A stretch of DNA of 64,000 nt, taken from NCBI RefSeq assembly GCF_015477355.1, contig NZ_JADLRJ010000007.1:248001-312000 (forward strand), written 5' to 3'. The notes beneath the pieces were generated by a model. The model saw only the letters and a program-made list of their open reading frames with translations, did no database searches and had not been told where the DNA came from. Positions 17,389-25,128 of this stretch are shown here, one piece after another. The position numbers and the translations under genes were made by a program. The DNA is from Nocardia blacklockiae. Lineage in GTDB: Bacteria; Actinomycetota; Actinomycetes; Mycobacteriales; Mycobacteriaceae. Within the stretch, counting starts at the first letter, position 1. Every line of letters starts with the position of its first letter.

Positions 17389-17720
17389 TGTCCGCTCCCT
17401 CGCCCCGCAGAGGTCGCCCATCGCGAGAACGACAGGCGCGGTATGACTGCCTCGACGTCGGCCAAGTCCATGAGGCTGTTCAACATGATCGGACTCAGAT
17501 GGGATGTCGACGGAACGATCACGGCATCGACATCGGCGGCCCGGACCTGGTCGGCCAGAGGAATCAGTGCTCCATCCGGCCATATCAAGGCGTAACCCAA
17601 ACGCCTGGCCAACCGGCGCACCTGCCTGGAATCCCACTCCGGTGCTGCGCTCACTTCCGGGTCGATCCACGCGAGCGCAGTAGGGCGAAACCTCATCGCG
17701 CACACCTTCTTCATGTTCAT
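17385..17720 (-). CDS. hypothetical protein of the element control region
   Basis: 111 residues (109 from MKKVCAMRF). Reads as a folded alpha/beta protein: PTALAWIDPEVSA, WDSRQVRRLARRLGYALIWPD, LADQVRAADVDAVIVPSTSHL, LMDLADVEAVIPRLSF. The layout (strand, helix, YALIWP strand, VDAVIVPS) suggests a small Rossmann-like domain reminiscent of resolvase N-termini, but I see no catalytic serine. Translationally coupled to the small membrane protein downstream. Function unknown. Confidence 0.6.
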   Translation of the reverse strand: MNMKKVCAMRFRPTALAWIDPEVSAAPEWDSRQVRRLARRLGYALIWPDGALIPLADQVRAADVDAVIVPSTSHLSPIMLNSLMDLADVEAVIPRLSFSRWATSAGRGSGQ

Positions 17721-17785
17721 TGGGCCGCACCTTGGGCGACCGGCTGTCTGTGCCCCTGATCGGCTGCGCCAGGAGTGGAAATCAG

Positions 17786-17898
17786 CGTATACGAAGGTGC
17801 GTATACGAACAACCGGAAAGTGGCCACCACCAGCGGGTTTGCTCTGTCCAGTCTTCGTATACGCAAACTCCTTGTGCGTATACGTAACTACGTATACG
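17786..17898. promoter_or_regulatory. cluster of five CGTATACG operators
   Basis: Perfect 8-bp palindromes at 17786-17793, 17800-17807, 17856-17863, 17877-17884 and 17891-17898. Pairs are spaced 14 bp start to start (17786/17800 and 17877/17891), with one about 21 bp before the last pair. They lie between the minus-strand gene ending at 17720 and the rep-tra operon starting at 17967, so they could control both directions. The likely ligand is the GntR-family repressor. Confidence 0.75.
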
Positions 17899-17966
17899 AT
17901 GAAGCTATCGCCACGGCATCGAGACCGGGCGAGTTGCGAAATCCGGACACAGAAGGAGATTCCGAA

Positions 17967-18416
17967 ATGGCTCTCAAGGATCTGCGCTTCAACGTCGCGT
18001 TCAACGAGGCGTTCGAGAAGGGGCTCGTGCTGGTGGGGGAGATCGAGCCGGACACGGAGTACAACCAGAATCGCAACGCTCCGGCGCGGCAGAAGGTCGA
18101 TCCCGTGACGGGGATGCGGCAGTGGAAGGCCACCTGCACGAATCCGGCGGAGACGAACCCGAAGAAGTCGAGCATTCAGGTGATCTTCCTGGCGGAGGTG
18201 GCTCCGGTGCCGTCGTCTCCGGAGGTGCTGCCGGGGATGCGGGCGGTGGAGCTGGAGAACGTGACGCTTCAGCCGAAGGTCACGGGTCAGGGGGAGTTCA
18301 AGACGCTGGGCTGGACGGTCCGGGCGTCGGGGATCGTGGGCGATAACTCGGGGGCGAAGGTGCCGCCGAACGAGGTCGGTGCCTCGCGTCCGGCTCGTGG
18401 CGACAAGGCGGCGTGA
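17967..18416 (+). CDS. Pra-like replication/integration/excision activator
   Basis: 149 residues from the ATG at 17967, which follows an AAGGAG Shine-Dalgarno; the longer in-frame ORF would begin inside the operators. Seen: MALKDLRFNVAFNEAFEKG, LVLVGEIEPDTEY, KVDPVTGMRQWKATCTNP, IQVIFLAEVAPVPSS and GEFKTLGWTVRASGI, the beta-rich pattern of proteins annotated as plasmid replication, integration and excision activators in actinomycetes. First gene of the plus-strand operon behind five repressor sites. Family match is from recall. Confidence 0.6.
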   Translation: MALKDLRFNVAFNEAFEKGLVLVGEIEPDTEYNQNRNAPARQKVDPVTGMRQWKATCTNPAETNPKKSSIQVIFLAEVAPVPSSPEVLPGMRAVELENVTLQPKVTGQGEFKTLGWTVRASGIVGDNSGAKVPPNEVGASRPARGDKAA

Positions 18417-18676
18417 TCGTCATGGCCTACATCGACGTGTTCAATTCCTCCGGGCTGGATGGCCTGGACGTGCACTATGACCCGGCACATCGGACCAGCA
18501 CCGGGCATTCGCAGCCTGCTTACGTCCGTATCGAGCTGGGTGGTGCCACCACCGGTTCGCGGTCCTACCTCGCGATGGAGATCGCGGAGGCGCGGATGCT
18601 CGCCGGTGCGCTGGTGAACATCGTGATGCTGCACGATGCGGCGGAGCGGGTGGCGGCCGAGAGGTCGGTGGCGTGA
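18413..18676 (+). CDS. small element protein
   Basis: 87 residues from a GTG overlapping the previous stop, or 84 from ATG 18422 (MAYIDVFNSSG). Soluble; N-terminal strands (YIDVFNSSGLDGLDVHYDP, PAYVRIELGG) and a C-terminal helix (AMEIAEARMLAGALVNIVM). Similar small genes occur in this operon position of many elements; no activity known. Overlaps the next gene by 4 bases. Confidence 0.65.
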   Translation: MIVMAYIDVFNSSGLDGLDVHYDPAHRTSTGHSQPAYVRIELGGATTGSRSYLAMEIAEARMLAGALVNIVMLHDAAERVAAERSVA

Positions 18677-18909
18677 TGGGTGTCGAGCAGTTGGCTGAGT
18701 GGGCGACCGTGGTTCTCGCGGGGTCGTGGCTGGTGCTGGTCGGTGGCCTGGTGCTGGGCAAGCTGTTCGTTCTGGCGGAGCGGGTCAGCATGTTGGAGGA
18801 CTGGGCCGGTCGTGTCGAGGACGAGTTCCTGACCCGTCAGCCGCTCGCGATGGTGCCGGTGGATCTCGGGCGTGACTCGGGTGCCTCGGGTCGGTCGGAC
18901 GTGGCGTGA
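18673..18909 (+). CDS. small membrane protein of the transfer operon
   Basis: 78 residues from GTG 18673. One hydrophobic helix (residues ~10-32, VVLAGSWLVLVGGLVLGKLFVL) followed by an amphipathic helix and an acidic tail. It sits immediately before the DUF2637 gene, with 4-base overlaps on both sides. A role in conjugal spread alongside Spd proteins is plausible from position only. Confidence 0.65.
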   Translation: MMGVEQLAEWATVVLAGSWLVLVGGLVLGKLFVLAERVSMLEDWAGRVEDEFLTRQPLAMVPVDLGRDSGASGRSDVA

Positions 18910-19556
18910 TGTTCACGCCTGAGCGGGGGATGCGTGTAGCGCGGGTGTTCGCGGTCGTGGTGATCGTGGGCGTCGGCGCTGCCGCGTTCCGCTTGTCGTT
19001 CGCCACTCTGCGGGATTTGGCGGTGCTGGCGCATGTTCCGGCGTCGGATGCGTGGCTGTTCCCGCTGATCATCGACGGCACGATCGTTCAGGCAACGGCC
19101 GGCGCTTTGGTGCTGGCGAAGTCGCCGGAGCGGAAGTTTTTCATCCGGGTTCTGGTGGTGGGTGCGCTGGTGTCGGTGGCGGGCAACAGTATTCACGCTG
19201 TGGCTGCCGGTCAGCCGTTGCCGTCGTGGTTGTGTGCGGTGGTGGCCGCGATCGCCCCGGTTTCGCTGCTGGTCGATACCCACGGGTTGGCGGTGCTGTT
19301 CCGTGCCGCCCAGCATGACCCGTCCGCGGTTGTGCTGGCCGATCCGGAACCTGTCGAGTCCACCGAGCCTGCTGAGCCGGTGGTATCCGAAATGCCTGAG
19401 CCTGTCGTGGAAGCGGCTGCGGCACAGGCGGATTCGATTCCTGTTCCTGCGCCGGTTCCGGCTGCTGCTCCGGTGGCGTCGGTGTCGGCGATTCGTTCTC
19501 AGCGACCTGAGCAGCAGTTGTTGCCGATCGCTGTTCCTGTAGGAGGTGCGCGATGA
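18906..19556 (+). CDS. DUF2637 membrane protein (SpdB2-like)
   Basis: 216 residues with four hydrophobic segments in the first ~140 residues: ARVFAVVVIVGVGAAAFRLS, SDAWLFPLIIDGTIVQATAG, FIRVLVVGALVSVAGNSIHA and WLCAVVAAIAPVSLLVDTHG. This is the DUF2637 pattern, with Asp in the second segment and a conserved Asn-x-x-His in the third. The C-terminal third is Pro/Glu/Val-rich. Related spread proteins of Streptomyces plasmids help distribute the element through the recipient mycelium. It precedes the FtsK-like gene with a 4-base overlap. Confidence 0.85.
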   Translation: MMFTPERGMRVARVFAVVVIVGVGAAAFRLSFATLRDLAVLAHVPASDAWLFPLIIDGTIVQATAGALVLAKSPERKFFIRVLVVGALVSVAGNSIHAVAAGQPLPSWLCAVVAAIAPVSLLVDTHGLAVLFRAAQHDPSAVVLADPEPVESTEPAEPVVSEMPEPVVEAAAAQADSIPVPAPVPAAAPVASVSAIRSQRPEQQLLPIAVPVGGAR

Positions 19557-20866
19557 CGGTGACGACGGTGGTCCCGTACGCGGTCGCTGCGGCCGGTGCT
19601 CTGGGGTTCGCGGCGCGCATGTTCGCCTGGTCCCGGATGCCGGTTCCGGCGCGGCCGTTGACGGCGGAGGACTATGCCGACGAGGCTCCGGCCGCTCTGC
19701 GGTTGGCGGTGTTCACGCTGTGCGACGGGTGGCAGGGCGGTCTGTTGTGGTCGTCGCTCGGGCTGGGTTCCCCGGAGGTGGGTTTCCCGGTGCTGATCGA
19801 TTTGGCGTACGCGCCGTACGGGCTGGATGTCGAGCTGCAACCGGTGGTGCACAAGAAGCTTCGCCGGTTCGATGACGACCAGGTGCTCGCGGACATGGCG
19901 AGTGCGCTGGGTGTCCCGGAGGTCACGGTGTCGGTGCCGGATCCGGGGTTCGTCCGTCTTCAGGTGAGGGTGCACGACACTCTCGCTGCTCCGGCGACGG
20001 TGCCGGTGGCGGTTCACAACGGCGTGGACCTGGAGGCGGTCCCGGTCGGGTTCACCGAGTCCGGTGATCGTTGGCTGTTGCGGGTGCTGTACTCGCACAT
20101 CCTGATCGCCGGTGCCACCGGCTCGGGCAAGGGCTCGGTGCTGTGGTCGATGATCGCCGGTATCGGTCCCGCGATCCGTGACGGCCTGGTGGACGTGTGG
20201 CTGGCCGATCCGAAGGGCGGCGCGGAATTCGGGCGCGGTGAGCGGCTGTGGGTGCGTTTCGAGTGGGATATCGACGGCATCCTCGCCATGCTCGAGGATG
20301 CGGTCGAGGTGATGCGTGAGCGGCTGGCCCGGATGCGTGAGGCCGGTGTCCGCAAGCATGTCCCGACTCCGGACGCGCCGCTGATTCTGATCGTCATCGA
20401 TGAGGCCGCGGCTCTGTCGTCGTATGCGACTCGTGAGCAGCAGGAGCGGTTCCGGCAGTTGTCCGGTGTGCTGCTGTCGCAGGGTCGTGCGGCGGCGGTG
20501 GGAGTGGTTGCGGCGCTTCAGGATCCGTCGAAGGAGACGATGCCGAACCGGCAGCTGTTCCCGGTCCGCGTCGGCCTGCGGCTGGACGAGCCGACACAGA
20601 CGGCCATGGTGCACGGTCAGGGCGCCCGTGCTCGGGGTGCTCGCTGTGACACGGTTTCGGCCGGCACTCCCGGGGTCGGTTATGTCGGTGAGGACGGGAC
20701 GGCGGAGTTCGTGCGGGTGCGCGCGTTCTGGGTGTCCAACGACGACATCGACCGGATGGTCGAGCTGTACGCCCGGCCCGAGCCCGACTACGCGCCGCAG
20801 GCCGACTACAGCGATTTCGACCCGGACGACCTCGGTGACGATGACGGCGGGTTGGTGGCGGCATGA
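19553..20866 (+). CDS. FtsK/SpoIIIE-family DNA translocase (TraSA/TraB-like)
   Basis: 437 residues. Walker A GATGSGKGS at residues 187-195; Walker B LILIVIDEAAAL with Asp283/Glu284. ADPKGGAEFG follows the P-loop helix, and LSQGRAAAVGVVAALQDPSKE and RVGLRLDEPTQTAMV are typical of FtsK motor domains. The N-terminal ~180 residues include a short hydrophobic start and an unassigned alpha/beta part. In AICEs one such hexameric pump transfers double-stranded DNA. AGGAGGTG at 19541-19548 is a strong Shine-Dalgarno. Confidence 0.93.
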   Translation: MTVTTVVPYAVAAAGALGFAARMFAWSRMPVPARPLTAEDYADEAPAALRLAVFTLCDGWQGGLLWSSLGLGSPEVGFPVLIDLAYAPYGLDVELQPVVHKKLRRFDDDQVLADMASALGVPEVTVSVPDPGFVRLQVRVHDTLAAPATVPVAVHNGVDLEAVPVGFTESGDRWLLRVLYSHILIAGATGSGKGSVLWSMIAGIGPAIRDGLVDVWLADPKGGAEFGRGERLWVRFEWDIDGILAMLEDAVEVMRERLARMREAGVRKHVPTPDAPLILIVIDEAAALSSYATREQQERFRQLSGVLLSQGRAAAVGVVAALQDPSKETMPNRQLFPVRVGLRLDEPTQTAMVHGQGARARGARCDTVSAGTPGVGYVGEDGTAEFVRVRAFWVSNDDIDRMVELYARPEPDYAPQADYSDFDPDDLGDDDGGLVAA

Positions 20867-21183
20867 ACCACACCGGATTCGTCACCCAGGCGCATGTGGT
20901 CGTCAACTGCGACGGCTGCGGGGACCGCTACAGCGAGACCGCGTTCGACCAGCTGTGCTTCGCCACGGTGCATGAGGCCATCGCCTACATCGTCGGTCGC
21001 GGTGCGGGGGTGGGCTGGGTCTACGACGGCGACAAGGTGCTGTGCGACGGCTGTGTCGCGTCGGCCCGCTGCGCCGAGTACGGCCACACCTTCCCCGAGC
21101 CGCGCCGCTGGCCGCTGGGGGACAAGAACCGTTCCCACGTCTGCACGACGTGCGGCATCAACGACACCGAAATCGAGGAGTAG
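20863..21183 (+). CDS. small cysteine-rich protein, probably zinc-binding
   Basis: 106 residues. Cysteine pairs CDGCGD, CDGCVASARC and CTTCG, with a His in GHTF, suggest one or two zinc sites. WPLGDKNRSHVCTTCG resembles a C-terminal zinc ribbon. No family recognised. It overlaps the translocase stop by 4 bases and is followed 2 bp later by another small gene. Confidence 0.7.
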   Translation: MNHTGFVTQAHVVVNCDGCGDRYSETAFDQLCFATVHEAIAYIVGRGAGVGWVYDGDKVLCDGCVASARCAEYGHTFPEPRRWPLGDKNRSHVCTTCGINDTEIEE

Positions 21184-21185
21184 CC

Positions 21186-21401
21186 ATGCGGCACAACATG
21201 TTCGGCGACTACCACGACACCGCCCTGCGGCAGGAGGAGGACGCGATCGACGCCGTGGTCGATATCCGTTCCCGCCGCCGCTGCCACTACGAGCGGTCGG
21301 GCCTGGATGCGGTCTCGCTCGCGGTGCACCTGTGGGCCGAAACCGGTCACGTCCCGGGCTGGGACGAGGGCCTGGACGACGGCGGCGATTGGGCGGCGTG
21401 A
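21186..21401 (+). CDS. small hypothetical protein of the element
   Basis: 71 residues from ATG 21186, 2 bp after the preceding stop. Acidic, soluble (ALRQEEDAIDAVVDIRSRRR, LAVHLWAETGHVPGWDEGL). No family known. The GTGA overlap with the next gene supports translation in this frame. Confidence 0.55.
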   Translation: MRHNMFGDYHDTALRQEEDAIDAVVDIRSRRRCHYERSGLDAVSLAVHLWAETGHVPGWDEGLDDGGDWAA

Positions 21402-21634
21402 GCGCCACGGAGCGGGAGCAGTGGGGCGTACTGGTCCGCGGATCGGTGCGCCCCTTGCCCGTTGCCCGCAACGTCACGGACGCCACTCTCTACGCGGCGC
21501 ATCTGAACACCACGCAGCGTGTGAAAGCGATTGTGGTGTACCGGTATTCGGATTCCGAGCTGTGGCGTCGCTGGATCGACAACCAGCCTGTACCCACGCA
21601 GCTCGTCCTGTTCAGTTCGGAGGTTCAGCGATGA
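21398..21634 (+). CDS. small hypothetical protein upstream of rep
   Basis: 78 residues from GTG 21398 overlapping the previous stop and itself overlapping the rep ATG (ATGA at 21631-21634). Composition is ordinary, with VLVRGSVRPLPVARNV and VVYRYSDSELWRRWI. No family recognised. The tight coupling on both sides suggests it is translated. Confidence 0.55.
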   Translation: MSATEREQWGVLVRGSVRPLPVARNVTDATLYAAHLNTTQRVKAIVVYRYSDSELWRRWIDNQPVPTQLVLFSSEVQR

Positions 21635-23355
21635 CCGACCCTCACACCGACACGGGCCCGCACAAGTATGTCCACCTCGGTCTCGCCGGGCCCGCGCTGA
21701 ATGCGGCATCGGCCCGGACGACCGCGGCTCAACGTCGCGCGATCCCGAACCTGTACGAAATCGCCCAGGTCGCGGCGGACAAGCACGGCGAGTGCCGCCG
21801 GCCGATCCCGATGTACACCTACGACCCCGACACCCGGGCATCGAAATACGTTGGCGCGCCGTGCAAATCGACCCTCGACAGCGTGTGTCCCTCCTGCGCG
21901 GCCAAGGCTCGCGCCCTCCGGATTCAGCAGGCGCACGAGGGCTGGCACATCGAGACCGAACCGGTCGACCCCGAGCGGACCCCGACCGGGCAACAGCTCG
22001 AGCTGGTCGAAACCCGCGCCCGGCTGATGGACGACTACCAGCAAGCCAAGGCGCGCGGCGACCAGGACGACATGGACGGCATCCGGGAAGTGGTGGCCGA
22101 TCTGGATGCGGAGTTGCGGGCTACCGGTGTGCGCGGGCGTCTTCCGGCGCTGGATCCCGCGCCGAAATCGGAGCGCAAACGGTCGACCCGCCGCCGCCAG
22201 GACGTCCCGGACCTGCCGCGCAAGAAGGTCGACAAGTCCACCATCGGCCGCCAGTACGCGGGCAAGTACCGGCCCTCGACGTTCCTCACCGTGACCCTGC
22301 CCTCCTACGGCAAGGTGTTCCCGGACGGCTCTCCAGTCGACCCGGACAGCTACGACTACCAGCGCGCGGCACGCGACATCATGTTCTTCCCAGCGCTGTT
22401 CGACCGCCTGGTGCAGAACTACCGGCGCGCGACCGGGCGTGACATCCAGTACTTCGCCACGGTCGAACCCCAGCGCCGGGGAGCCCCGCACATCCATCTG
22501 GCAAGCCGCGGCACCGACCCCAAGGCGCTCGTTCGGCAAATCGTGGCCGCGACCTACCACCAGGTGTGGTGGCCGCACTTCGACCCGGACAACGAGCGCT
22601 ACAGCGACGGTCACATGCCGCGCTGGGACTACACCGCCGGCCGTTTCGTCGACCCCGACCACTCCCACCCCGAGAGCGGGGCGCCGGTGGCGTTGCCCAC
22701 CTGGGACGAGGTGATGGACCACATGGACCAGGTGGACCACCTCGAACCCGCGCACGTCGTCCGGTTCGGTGCCCAGGTCGACGTGAAGGGCGTGCTCGGT
22801 GGCACCCAGGAAGCCTCGCGGCACGTCGGCTACCTGACCAAGTACCTCACCAAGTCGATCAGTGAGGTGGTCGAGCCCCAGACCTCGCGCGCGGCCGACC
22901 ACTACGACCGCCTGCATGCCGAGCTGCTGCGGACGCCGTGCTCTCCGCAGTGCGGGGTGTGGCTGCGCTACGGCATCGCACCCAAGGGCGCCAGCGACAA
23001 GACGGTGCCGGGCCGCTGCAAGGGCAAAGCCCACCGCCGCGAAACCCTCGGCCTGCGCGGCCGCCGCGTGCTGGTGTCTCGCCGCTGGACCGGGAAGACG
23101 CTGCCCGACCACAAGGCCGACCGCGCCGAGTTCGTTCGGCAACTCCTGGCCCAGGTCGGCATTCAGAAACCCGACACGTCCCGGCTGATCGTGAAACCCG
23201 CTGAGCCGGGCGACAAGAACGTGCCGCCGCGTGAGCACCTGATCATGGCGCGCGTGGCCGAGAAGCTGAAGTGGCGTGCCGAGTACGAAACTGCCCGGCT
23301 GAACGTCAATCCGCCAGACCCGCAACAACATTCGGCAATACCGGATGCGGCATAG
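21631..23355 (+). CDS. RepSA-type rolling-circle replication initiator
   Basis: 574 residues. HUH-type motifs are in order: FLTVTLPSYGKV (motif 1, near residue 217), GAPHIHLA with the metal-binding His-x-His near 287-289, and HVGYLTKYLTK with Tyr401 and Tyr405 (Y-x3-Y). An N-terminal PCKSTLDSVCPSCAAKAR cysteine cluster is also present, as in actinobacterial initiators of this family. It would nick a double-strand origin and start rolling-circle replication of the excised element. ATG fixed by the 4-base overlap. Confidence 0.9.
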   Translation: MTDPHTDTGPHKYVHLGLAGPALNAASARTTAAQRRAIPNLYEIAQVAADKHGECRRPIPMYTYDPDTRASKYVGAPCKSTLDSVCPSCAAKARALRIQQAHEGWHIETEPVDPERTPTGQQLELVETRARLMDDYQQAKARGDQDDMDGIREVVADLDAELRATGVRGRLPALDPAPKSERKRSTRRRQDVPDLPRKKVDKSTIGRQYAGKYRPSTFLTVTLPSYGKVFPDGSPVDPDSYDYQRAARDIMFFPALFDRLVQNYRRATGRDIQYFATVEPQRRGAPHIHLASRGTDPKALVRQIVAATYHQVWWPHFDPDNERYSDGHMPRWDYTAGRFVDPDHSHPESGAPVALPTWDEVMDHMDQVDHLEPAHVVRFGAQVDVKGVLGGTQEASRHVGYLTKYLTKSISEVVEPQTSRAADHYDRLHAELLRTPCSPQCGVWLRYGIAPKGASDKTVPGRCKGKAHRRETLGLRGRRVLVSRRWTGKTLPDHKADRAEFVRQLLAQVGIQKPDTSRLIVKPAEPGDKNVPPREHLIMARVAEKLKWRAEYETARLNVNPPDPQQHSAIPDAA

Positions 23356-23369
23356 GGAGGAGTAAGTCA

Positions 23370-23585
23370 ATGAGCGGCGACAAGAACGAGGTCTACTTGC
23401 GGGCGAGACAGCTCGAGGAGCGGACGGGGATCCCGGAAGCCACCTGGCGGTGGTGGGCGCATGTCGGCTACGGCCCGGAGAGTTTCCTGATGGGTCCGCG
23501 GCGGCGGGTGTGGAAGTGGTCGGGTGTGGTCGAGTGGATCGCCGAGCAGGAGCGGCGGACGGCTCGTGGCGGGAAGGCGGCGTGA
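23370..23585 (+). CDS. xis: excisionase (winged-helix, MerR/Xis type)
   Basis: 71 residues from ATG 23370 with GGAGGAG 7 bases upstream. Sequence YLRARQLEERTGIPEATWRWWAHVGYGPESF then RRRVWKWSGVVEWIAEQE is the helix-turn-helix excisionase pattern (helix, HTH with Trp-rich recognition helix, wing, terminal helix). It ends overlapping the integrase ATG, the usual xis-int order of AICEs. It would bind near att to favour excision. Confidence 0.85.
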   Translation: MSGDKNEVYLRARQLEERTGIPEATWRWWAHVGYGPESFLMGPRRRVWKWSGVVEWIAEQERRTARGGKAA

Positions 23586-24835
23586 TGGCGGCGGTTCGGC
23601 GTAACCCGCGTTCCGGGGTCGAGGATCGCTGGTACAAGACGGTCACCGTGGTCGACGCGGAGACGGGGGAGAAGTCGACGCGGCGGGAGAAGTCGGCGAA
23701 CTACGGGTGCCGGAAGCGGTGGCGTGCGCGCTATGTGGATCCGAACGGGGTGGAACGGTCGCGGGCGTTCGCTACCAAGGTGGAGGCCCAGAAGTTCCTC
23801 GACGGCGACGTGACCACGAAGGTCGTCACCGGGACGTGGGTGGATCCGGACCGTAGCGGCGTGCTGTTCGAGGTGGTGGCGGAGAAGTGGTACGCCACGA
23901 AGAAGCTGCGCAAGCCCAAGACGGTCGGCGGGTATCGCTCGCTGTTGGACACCCTGGTTCTGCCTCGCTGGAAGTCGGTGCCGTTGCGGGACATCGAGTT
24001 CGAGGACATTCAGGAATGGGTGGTGAAGCTCTCGGAGTCGGGGAGTGTCCGGTTCGAGGGTCGGGGGCTGTCGGCGTCGCGGGTCACCCAGTCGTATCAG
24101 GTGCTCAGCCAGATTCTGCGGTTCGCGGTGAAGGCCAAGCGGCTGCCGGTGAATCCGGCGGAGGATGTCGAGCTCCCGGCCGCGACCATGAGCGAGAAGG
24201 TCTATCTCACCCACGTGCAGGTGTTGCGGCTCGGGATGGCGGCCGGCCGTTTCCGGTCGCTGGTGCTGGTGCTGGCCTACACCGGGATTCGGTTCGGGGA
24301 GGCGACGGCGTTGCGGCCGGTGGACATCGACCTGGAGGCGCGGCGGATCCGGATCGTTCGTTCGGCAACTTTCGTCCGCGGCTCGGGCACGGTGGTCAGC
24401 GACACGAAGAACCACACGAGTCGGTCGGTGCCGGTGCCCGGCGTGCTGGTGAAGGAACTCGAACGGCTGCTCGAGGGTTGTGCTCCGGGGGAGCTGGTGT
24501 TCCCGAGTCATAAGGGCGGCTACCTGGAATCGACCGAATTCCGCTGGGTGTTCGACCGGGCGGCGGAAGCCGCGGAGCTGAAAGGCTTTGTGCCGCATTG
24601 GCTTCGCCACACAGCGGCGTCGCTGGCGATTCGGGCGGGCGCGAATATCAAGGTCGTTCAGAAGATGCTGGGGCACAAGACGGCGACCATGACGCTCGAC
24701 CTCTATGGCCACCTGTACGAGGACGATCTCGATTCCGTGGCGGACGGTATGGACCTCGGTGCGCGGACCGCTGCGGACCAACTGCGGACCGAACATCCGG
24801 AATTCGAGGAATGGGACCTCGGAAAAGGGGCCTAA
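23585..24835 (+). CDS. int: tyrosine site-specific integrase
   Basis: 416 residues. N-terminal arm-binding AP2-like part (KRWRARYVDPNGVERSRAFATKVEAQKFLDG), SAM-like core-binding part (~100-210), and catalytic domain with Arg236 (TGIRFGEA), His338 and Arg341 (HWLRHTAA), His364 (GHK) and nucleophile Tyr374 (LYGHLY). All catalytic residues are present. The stop is 2 bp from the att core, as expected when int lies beside attP. Its last codons contain one copy of the 19-bp repeat. Confidence 0.96.
   Translation: MAAVRRNPRSGVEDRWYKTVTVVDAETGEKSTRREKSANYGCRKRWRARYVDPNGVERSRAFATKVEAQKFLDGDVTTKVVTGTWVDPDRSGVLFEVVAEKWYATKKLRKPKTVGGYRSLLDTLVLPRWKSVPLRDIEFEDIQEWVVKLSESGSVRFEGRGLSASRVTQSYQVLSQILRFAVKAKRLPVNPAEDVELPAATMSEKVYLTHVQVLRLGMAAGRFRSLVLVLAYTGIRFGEATALRPVDIDLEARRIRIVRSATFVRGSGTVVSDTKNHTSRSVPVPGVLVKELERLLEGCAPGELVFPSHKGGYLESTEFRWVFDRAAEAAELKGFVPHWLRHTAASLAIRAGANIKVVQKMLGHKTATMTLDLYGHLYEDDLDSVADGMDLGARTAADQLRTEHPEFEEWDLGKGA
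24771..24789 (+). repeat. 19-bp repeat, right copy (candidate integrase arm site)
   Basis: Identical to 13808-13826 and in the same orientation. It encodes part of AADQLRT near the integrase C-terminus and lies 48 bp from the right att core. Confidence 0.55.
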
Positions 24836-24837
24836 CC

Positions 24838-24892
24838 TGGTGCCGAGTGTGGGACTCGAACCCACACGTCCGTGAGGACAACGGTTTTTGAG
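24838..24892. repeat. right attachment site, within the intact tRNA-Leu
   Basis: 55 bp identical to 13636-13690. Identity stops inside the anticodon loop, so the exchange point is in or before that loop. Confidence 0.93.
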
Positions 24893-24924
24893 ACCGTCGC
24901 GTCTGCCAGTTCCGCCAACTCGGC
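24838..24924 (-). tRNA. tRNA-Leu (anticodon CAA)
   Basis: Read on the minus strand: acceptor GCCGAGT pairs with ACTCGGC, discriminator A, and CCA is encoded (24838-24840). The anticodon stem ACGGT/ACCGT encloses loop CTCAAAA giving anticodon CAA. The long variable arm and GGTTCGAGTCC T-arm fit a class II leucine tRNA. It serves as the integration site of the AICE and remains intact. Confidence 0.95.
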
Positions 24925-25128
24925 GCACCGGGTGGAAATGATAGCGGGTGGCGGGCCGGTTGACCGAATCGGTGGCGGGGTGGCCGAACTCTCGCTGGGT
25001 AGATGGGTTGTGTGTGAGGTTGAACGGTACGCTTTAGGGCACTCGGAGGTGTGTGTCGGTTCGGCAAGGGTGGGGCGGACGGGCGCGCGCGGCGAGTATT
25101 CGGCATCGGAATCACGAGGGGTCTATCT

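Larger units (their letters stand above)
13636..24892. mobile_element. actinomycete integrative and conjugative element (AICE) in tRNA-Leu(CAA)
   Basis: Element of 11,202 bp counted from one att copy to the next, flanked by 55-bp identical direct repeats equal to the 3' half of tRNA-Leu(CAA). Right to left it carries int, xis, a RepSA-type initiator, three small genes, an FtsK/TraSA-type translocase, a DUF2637 spread gene, two small genes, a Pra-like activator, two coupled minus-strand small genes, a GntR/KorSA-type repressor, a methyltransferase and small cargo genes. This is the pSAM2-like gene set. Every core module is intact in sequence, so the element looks functional. The 13.7-17.9 kb cargo and control part is visibly richer in A/T than the chromosome. 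Confidence 0.93.

Noticed and set aside
17775-17966. N-terminal extension of the Pra-like protein
   Set aside because: The extended frame would translate through the operators; the ATG at 17967 has an AAGGAG site and matches the family start.
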